A stretch of 58,517 nt of DNA, taken from NCBI RefSeq assembly GCF_002582035.1, contig NZ_NUQE01000024.1, positions 1-58,517 on the forward strand, read 5' to 3'. Source of the DNA: Bacillus pseudomycoides (GTDB lineage: Bacteria > Bacillota > Bacilli > Bacillales > Bacillaceae_G). Below the pieces are notes generated by a model. The model was given only the letters and a program-made list of their open reading frames with translations. It searched no databases and was not told the DNA's origin. Position numbers and translations under genes: made by a program. Shown piece after piece: positions 54,579-58,517 of the stretch. The number at the start of each line of letters is the position of its first letter. The first letter of the stretch is position 1.

Positions 54579-55640
54579 ATGGTAACGAAAGAACAAGTAG
54601 TGGGAGCACTTGAAGGGATTGTAGATCCGTTTCTAAATAAAACATTAAAAGAAACAAATGGTATTAAAGAAGTCACTGTGAAACCAGAAAAAGAACATGT
54701 GAGCATTAAAATTGCGATTGTGAAAACAGGAACAGCGGAACAAATGCAGCTGCAAGGAGCAATTGTGAAATTAGTGAAAGAGCTAGGAGCAGCAACAGTT
54801 GGTTTACGCTTTACAGAATTTATGGAAGAAGAACAATTACAATTTGCTCCGCAAGAAGAGCAGGGTGAATCTTTATTATCACCGCATTCAAAAACAACTT
54901 TCCTAGCAGTAGCGAGTGGAAAAGGCGGCGTTGGAAAATCGACGGTTTCTGTAAACTTAGCGGTTTCTCTTGCTAGGTTAGGAAAAAAAGTTGGAATCGT
55001 TGATGCTGATATATACGGATTTAGTGTACCGGATATGATGGGGATTGAAAAACGCCCTGTTGTACGCGGTGATAGAATTATTCCAGTGGAGCGTTTTGGT
55101 GTAAAAGTTATTTCTATGGGATTTTTCGTAGAAGATAATGCGCCTGTCATTTGGAGAGGCCCAATGCTTGGGAAAATGTTAAATCATTTCTTTACAGAAG
55201 TAGAGTGGGGTGATTTAGATTACTTAGTGTTAGACTTGCCTCCTGGTACAGGTGATGTAGCATTAGATGTACACTCTATGCTTCCATCTTGTAAGGAAAT
55301 CATTGTAACAACGCCTCATCCAACAGCAGCTTTTGTAGCAGCTAGAGCTGGTGCAATGGCGCTTCGCACGGAGCATGAGATTATTGGTGTTGTGGAAAAT
55401 ATGTCTTACTTTGAAAGCAAAGTGACTGGTGAAAAAGAATATGTCTTTGGTAAAGGCGGGGGAGAAAAGTTAGCGGAAGAATTACAGACAGTAGTACTTG
55501 GAGAAATTCCGCTCCAGCAGCCAGATTGGAATGCAGAAGAATTTGCGCCATCTGTATATGATGAGGCGCATAGAATTGGAGTAATCTATAAACAAATTGC
55601 TAAGCAAGTAATTGAGAGAGCGGCAATTGAACAAAAATAA
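54579..55640 (+). CDS. salA: Mrp/ApbC-family P-loop ATPase, SalA
   Basis: In B. subtilis SalA represses scoC and so raises protease production; other Mrp proteins carry iron-sulfur clusters. 353 residues: N-terminal MIP18-like domain (about 1-80), deviant Walker A GKGGVGKST (114-122), and an Mrp core with IWRGPMLGKML and DLPPGTGD. The CxxC that usually follows VENMS is absent (VENMSYFESKVTG), arguing against a bridging cluster. TGCTATACT at 54463-54471 is a possible extended -10. Convergent with gerD. Confidence 0.9.
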   Translation: MVTKEQVVGALEGIVDPFLNKTLKETNGIKEVTVKPEKEHVSIKIAIVKTGTAEQMQLQGAIVKLVKELGAATVGLRFTEFMEEEQLQFAPQEEQGESLLSPHSKTTFLAVASGKGGVGKSTVSVNLAVSLARLGKKVGIVDADIYGFSVPDMMGIEKRPVVRGDRIIPVERFGVKVISMGFFVEDNAPVIWRGPMLGKMLNHFFTEVEWGDLDYLVLDLPPGTGDVALDVHSMLPSCKEIIVTTPHPTAAFVAARAGAMALRTEHEIIGVVENMSYFESKVTGEKEYVFGKGGGEKLAEELQTVVLGEIPLQQPDWNAEEFAPSVYDEAHRIGVIYKQIAKQVIERAAIEQK

Positions 55641-55664
55641 CCCTCCGTACGAGGGTTATTTTTT
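55633..55664. terminator. Bidirectional terminator between salA and gerD
   Basis: AATAACCCTC / GAGGGTTATT around CGTAC, with an A tract on the left and a T tract on the right. The stop codons of both genes lie in the stem arms. Confidence 0.92.
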
Positions 55665-56255
55665 GCTTTCTGTAGATCCGCCTTCTTTTTTTTGCTCACC
55701 GCCACTTTTCTGAGCCTTTTCAACACCTTTACTAATAATATCTATCATTTTTGCTTGGAATAGTGGACTTTCGGCAGTTTCAGTTAAGACTTGCTGCAAA
55801 TATTGACGATACTCTTTACTTTTCATTGTTTGCATCATGATTTTTCCAACTTCCGGATTTTTCATGATCTCTATAACACCTGCTTGATACTCAGGATCTT
55901 TTAATAATGTTTTCATTAAATTCGTTTGTTCTTTCTCAATGCTTTTTGCAAACTTAGCAGCAAACTCAGGATCTTTGAATAATTTCTCCCAAAATTGTTG
56001 CCCTTTATCTGATAGCATGGTATCTTCAATCGTTTTTTTCACTACAGATTCATCTAAAATAAGAGCTTGCTTCATTTTTTCATCGGTTAGTACATCTTGA
56101 ATTGCTTTTTTGCCTTCATCCGTTTTTAGAATATCAATAATCATTTTTTTCGTTTGATCATAGTCTAATTGGGATTTTGCTTCTTTTTCTTGTGCGCATG
56201 CAACTATTCCGATAAAAAGGATAAAAGAGACCAAAATGAGCAGAATCCGTTTCAT
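55656..56255 (-). CDS. gerD: Spore germination lipoprotein GerD
   Basis: Needed for clustering of nutrient germinant receptors in the spore inner membrane. 199 residues: lipoprotein signal with FIGIVAC, the cysteine at 20 as lipidation site, then a helical region rich in charged repeats (about 60-165), and a flexible Lys/Glu/Gly/Ser tail. The start at 56255 is preceded on its strand by AAAGGAGTCC; an upstream in-frame ATG would hide the signal peptide. Confidence 0.94.
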   Translation of the reverse strand: MKRILLILVSFILFIGIVACAQEKEAKSQLDYDQTKKMIIDILKTDEGKKAIQDVLTDEKMKQALILDESVVKKTIEDTMLSDKGQQFWEKLFKDPEFAAKFAKSIEKEQTNLMKTLLKDPEYQAGVIEIMKNPEVGKIMMQTMKSKEYRQYLQQVLTETAESPLFQAKMIDIISKGVEKAQKSGGEQKKEGGSTESKK

Positions 56256-56388
56256 CAGCCGGGACTCCTTTCGCATATTTCTCTTTTTAATATAAATATC
56301 TTGAAGGAATTTATACATATTGATGGCTAGCTTTTTGAAAATGACATTGTTACAATTTAATTAGAAATATATATTGGGGGATATATCT

Positions 56389-56991
56389 ATGAATAGCCGA
56401 AAATGGGTACGACTCTTTTTGACGACATTATTTCTTGGGGGAAGCAGTACAATCTTTATCGGTTTTATTTTAGAGTGGGACAAATACAATAAATTTTTTC
56501 AAAATTTCGACGGAAAAGAAATTTTAATGATTTCTTTTTGGTTGCTTGGAATAGGTTTTATTTTTAGTGTCATCAGTCAAATGGGTTTTTTTGCGTATTT
56601 AACAATTCATCGGTTTGGACTAGGGGTGTTTCGCTCTCCATCTCTTTGGAATGCAATACAAATTTTCTTAATTGCATTTGTATTATTTGATTTTGTATAC
56701 TTGCGCTCTGTGTTGATTGCAAATGGGAATGCATCACTTGGTGTGAATATTTTGGTTGCTGGGGCTCTATTTGTATTTGGAGCAATTGTTGCTTACATAA
56801 AAAGTAAAGAGACGAATAAGAAAGCTTTTGTCCCAGCCCTATTCTTTATGATTGTTGTGACTGTTATTGAATGGGTTCCAGCGCTGCGGATCAATGATGC
56901 AAATTGGTTATACTTAATGGTTGTTCCGTTGTTACTGTGCAATGCATATCAGGTCCTAATGTTACATCGTTTAATAGCACAAAAAAGCTGA
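56389..56991 (+). CDS. kbaA: KinB-signalling pathway membrane protein KbaA
   Basis: In B. subtilis KbaA is needed for activation of the KinB sensor kinase that starts sporulation. 200 residues with about six membrane segments (roughly 8-27, 45-68, 85-105, 115-135, 145-165, 172-192) and few charged loops. The ATG at 56389 follows TTGGGGGA. Transcribed away from gerD, converging on pdaB. KinB itself is not in the window. Confidence 0.9.
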   Translation: MNSRKWVRLFLTTLFLGGSSTIFIGFILEWDKYNKFFQNFDGKEILMISFWLLGIGFIFSVISQMGFFAYLTIHRFGLGVFRSPSLWNAIQIFLIAFVLFDFVYLRSVLIANGNASLGVNILVAGALFVFGAIVAYIKSKETNKKAFVPALFFMIVVTVIEWVPALRINDANWLYLMVVPLLLCNAYQVLMLHRLIAQKS

Positions 56992-57018
56992 TTCCTATAG
57001 TGGAATCAGCTTTTATTT
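56983..57018. terminator. Terminator between kbaA and pdaB
   Basis: AAAAGCTGATTCC / GGAATCAGCTTTT with a short loop; A and T tracts on both sides allow use from both strands. The kbaA stop is inside the left arm. Confidence 0.85.
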
Positions 57019-57026
57019 TGTTTAAT

Positions 57027-57060
57027 GAACAGTAAGGCTTCCGCCTGAGCAAAGTAGGTG
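57027..57060 (+). repeat. Possible bcr-like repeat fragment
   Basis: GAACAGTAAGGCTTCCGCCT resembles the internal GGCAGTAAGNTCTCCACCT of the repeat family. The left hairpin and right end are missing. Weak evidence. Confidence 0.35.
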
Positions 57061-57065
57061 TAAGT

Positions 57066-57830
57066 TCAATCTATGTCTTTGCTTTTAGCATTTGTATTAG
57101 AGATGAGCTGAGAGACAGGGACGTTTTTTAATCCATCCGTTTTCAATTTTTGAAGTAGCATTGGTAATGCTTGATTTGTTTGTAGTGCTGAATCAGAAGC
57201 GTGAAGTAGAATGATATCTCCTTCGTGTAGATTTTCTGAAACGGTGGTAACAATTTGATTGACCCCGGGGTTTTTCCAATCGTTTGAATTATTACTCCAA
57301 TGTACAACCGTATATCCTAGAGATTCAGCAGTTTTTAATACCGTTTTATTAAAGTTACCATTAGGAGGACGTAGGAGTTGAACTTGTTTCACTTGAAGTT
57401 TTGTAAATACGTCCTGTGCCTTTAAGAGGTCCCTTCGGATTTCGTTTGCTTCTAAAGAAGTGTAGTCTTTGTAATTGTATCCCATACTTCCAATTTCGTG
57501 ACCATCTTTTATAATACGTTCCACAATATCAGGATGGCGCTCCGCCCATGCTGCCGAAAGAAAGAATGTGGCGTTTGTTATCTTCTTTTCTTTTAATGTA
57601 TCTAGTATAGGTAATGCTTTCTCATCCCCCCAACTAATATCGAACGTTAAAGAAACTTGTTTTTTGGTCGTGTCTCCTTTATAAATTGCTTTCGGACCAG
57701 TAGTTGTTGAAAAAACCGATTGATAAGAATATGTTTTTAAAAAGAGCAGCCATGCCGTAAAAAGGGAAAGCACAATAATAAGACTAATTTGTTTAAACCT
57801 ATGTTTACTTGTTATAAAGAAGAAAAACAT
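57066..57830 (-). CDS. pdaB: Polysaccharide deacetylase-family sporulation protein PdaB
   Basis: Needed in B. subtilis to maintain spores after late sporulation. 254 residues: a membrane anchor or signal segment (about 13-31), then a NodB-like domain starting near [12 protein letters not shown] (D64). The canonical TFDDG is replaced by TFDISWG, and the HxxxH metal motif after GHEIGS is missing ([10 protein letters not shown]), so deacetylase activity is doubtful. RPPNGNFN and LHASD are present. Confidence 0.93.
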   Translation of the reverse strand: MFFFFITSKHRFKQISLIIVLSLFTAWLLFLKTYSYQSVFSTTTGPKAIYKGDTTKKQVSLTFDISWGDEKALPILDTLKEKKITNATFFLSAAWAERHPDIVERIIKDGHEIGSMGYNYKDYTSLEANEIRRDLLKAQDVFTKLQVKQVQLLRPPNGNFNKTVLKTAESLGYTVVHWSNNSNDWKNPGVNQIVTTVSENLHEGDIILLHASDSALQTNQALPMLLQKLKTDGLKNVPVSQLISNTNAKSKDID

Positions 57831-57950
57831 CGTTTCTCCGCCCCTTTGTCCAATCCTTTTCAGTTACTTATATGCAGAAAAAGAAGAAAAGAGAACTAAA
57901 CGATTAGCATCGTAAGAAAAGGATATACTGAACGGTAACGATTTATATAA

Positions 57951-58091
57951 TTTATCCCGCTACTTTCGGGCAGTAAGATCTCCACCTCAAGATTCAGAGA
58001 AAGAGAAGAAAATAGGTGGTGGGAGCCCGATTGATTGAACTAACCATTAGTGGGAGATGAAGAAAACCTCCACTGATGGAGGTTTCACTAT
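57951..58091 (+). repeat. bcr-like dispersed repeat (copy 5, full length)
   Basis: 141 bases from TTTATCCCGCTACTTTCGGG to GGAGGTTTCACTAT. It contains the inner blocks CCACCTCAAGATTCAGAG, AGGTGGTGGGAGCCCGATTG and CCTCCACTGATGGAGG. It fills most of the 327-base gap between pdaB and the next gene; the rest shows nothing I can name. Confidence 0.85.
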
Positions 58092-58157
58092 AACTTTAGT
58101 TAATTTCACATATATTAGGAGATGTGTATGTAGATAAGAAACAGCTGAGGTGACAGA

Positions 58158-58376
58158 ATGATTGGGTTATTGATTACGGAGCAGGAACAAAGAGAATTAG
58201 AATATGTATTAAAAAGAGAGTTAGATGAATTGTTATTTGACTTTGCAGATAAGCGAATCCATCGTATTGTAAAAAGGACGATGGAAGAGCGATATAAATT
58301 GTTATTTACTTTATTTACAAGAATTGCTTCACCTGAAGATTGTACAAGGTATATGAGAAAAAGAATTTTTTATTAA
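58158..58376 (+). CDS. Small unrecognised protein, 72 residues
   Basis: I do not recognise this gene. The product begins MIGLLITEQEQRELEYVLKR and looks wholly helical, rich in Glu, Arg and Leu, with no membrane segment or cysteine pair; its single Cys is near the C-terminus. GAGGTG lies six bases before the ATG, which supports translation. It lies between a dispersed repeat and rRNA promoters. Confidence 0.7.
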   Translation: MIGLLITEQEQRELEYVLKRELDELLFDFADKRIHRIVKRTMEERYKLLFTLFTRIASPEDCTRYMRKRIFY

Positions 58377-58382
58377 AAAGTA

Positions 58383-58412
58383 TTGACGATATAGTTTTAT
58401 ATATGATAAATT
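58383..58412 (+). promoter_or_regulatory. rRNA operon promoter P1
   Basis: TTGACG (58383-58388), 18-base spacer, TAAATT (58407-58412). Confidence 0.6.
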
Positions 58413-58468
58413 AATATTCGTCGCTGATGAACGAATTCATCAAGCGAAAAAAGAAATAAAAAACATTG

Positions 58469-58497
58469 TTGACATTGAATGAATGAGATGTTAACAT
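58469..58497 (+). promoter_or_regulatory. rRNA operon promoter P2
   Basis: TTGACA (58469-58474), 17-base spacer, TAACAT (58492-58497). Tandem promoters about 85 bases apart are typical of Bacillus rrn operons; the 16S gene would begin beyond the window. Confidence 0.75.
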
Positions 58498-58517
58498 AAG
58501 GAAGTCGCAATTGAGCG

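Noticed and set aside
56319-56388. Possible sporulation sigma-factor promoters between gerD and kbaA
   Set aside because: AT-rich matches to SigG-like boxes can be drawn but none is distinct enough to report as a feature.

Overview
The window is a chromosomal core region of a low-GC Gram-positive endospore former, best matched to the Bacillus cereus group. Three things point there: the gene order from ctsR through the S10-spc-alpha ribosomal cluster to pdaB is the Bacillus one; sporulation and germination genes (sigH, cwlD, gerD, kbaA, pdaB) are present; and five complete and two partial copies of a short dispersed repeat resembling the B. cereus-group bcr family sit between genes. Species is not resolved. 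The assignment rests on recalled family sequences, not on a search.

The segment is bracketed by ribosomal RNA operons. The first 17 bases are the 3' end of a 5S rRNA followed by its terminator. The last ~135 bases hold tandem rRNA-type promoters reading out of the window. Nearly everything points the same way (+); only gerD and pdaB are on the minus strand.

Layout: (1) 0.2-7.4 kb, ctsR-mcsA-mcsB-clpC heat-shock and protein-arginine-kinase operon, followed by radA and disA. (2) 7.5-15.8 kb, yacL, ispD-ispF, gltX, a T-box-controlled cysE-cysS-mrnC-rlmB-rae1 operon. (3) 15.8-21 kb, sigH, rpmG-secE-nusG, rplK-rplA, rplJ-rplL with an L10-type leader, and an RsmC-like methyltransferase. (4) 21.2-33.4 kb, rpoB-rpoC and rpsL-rpsG-fusA-tuf. 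(5) 33.5-48.6 kb, the S10-spc-alpha cluster from rpsJ to rplQ, including secY, adk, map, infA and rpoA. (6) 48.7-53 kb, ecfA1-ecfA2-ecfT-truA, rplM-rpsI. (7) 53.2-58.4 kb, DUF2521 gene, cwlD, salA/mrp, gerD, kbaA, pdaB and an unrecognised 72-residue protein. (8) The next rRNA operon's promoters.

The genes supply ribosomes, RNA polymerase, translation factors, protein export and stress proteolysis, with a sporulation/germination block at the end. No prophage, transposase, CRISPR array, toxin cluster or other clearly new system was found. What merits a second look lies between the genes: the repeat family with internally deleted short forms, a structured leader before rpsL where many Bacillus genomes carry an L7Ae-like gene, a boxA-like motif in that leader, inverted repeats around a promoter of the S10 cluster, and several unassigned intercistronic hairpins.
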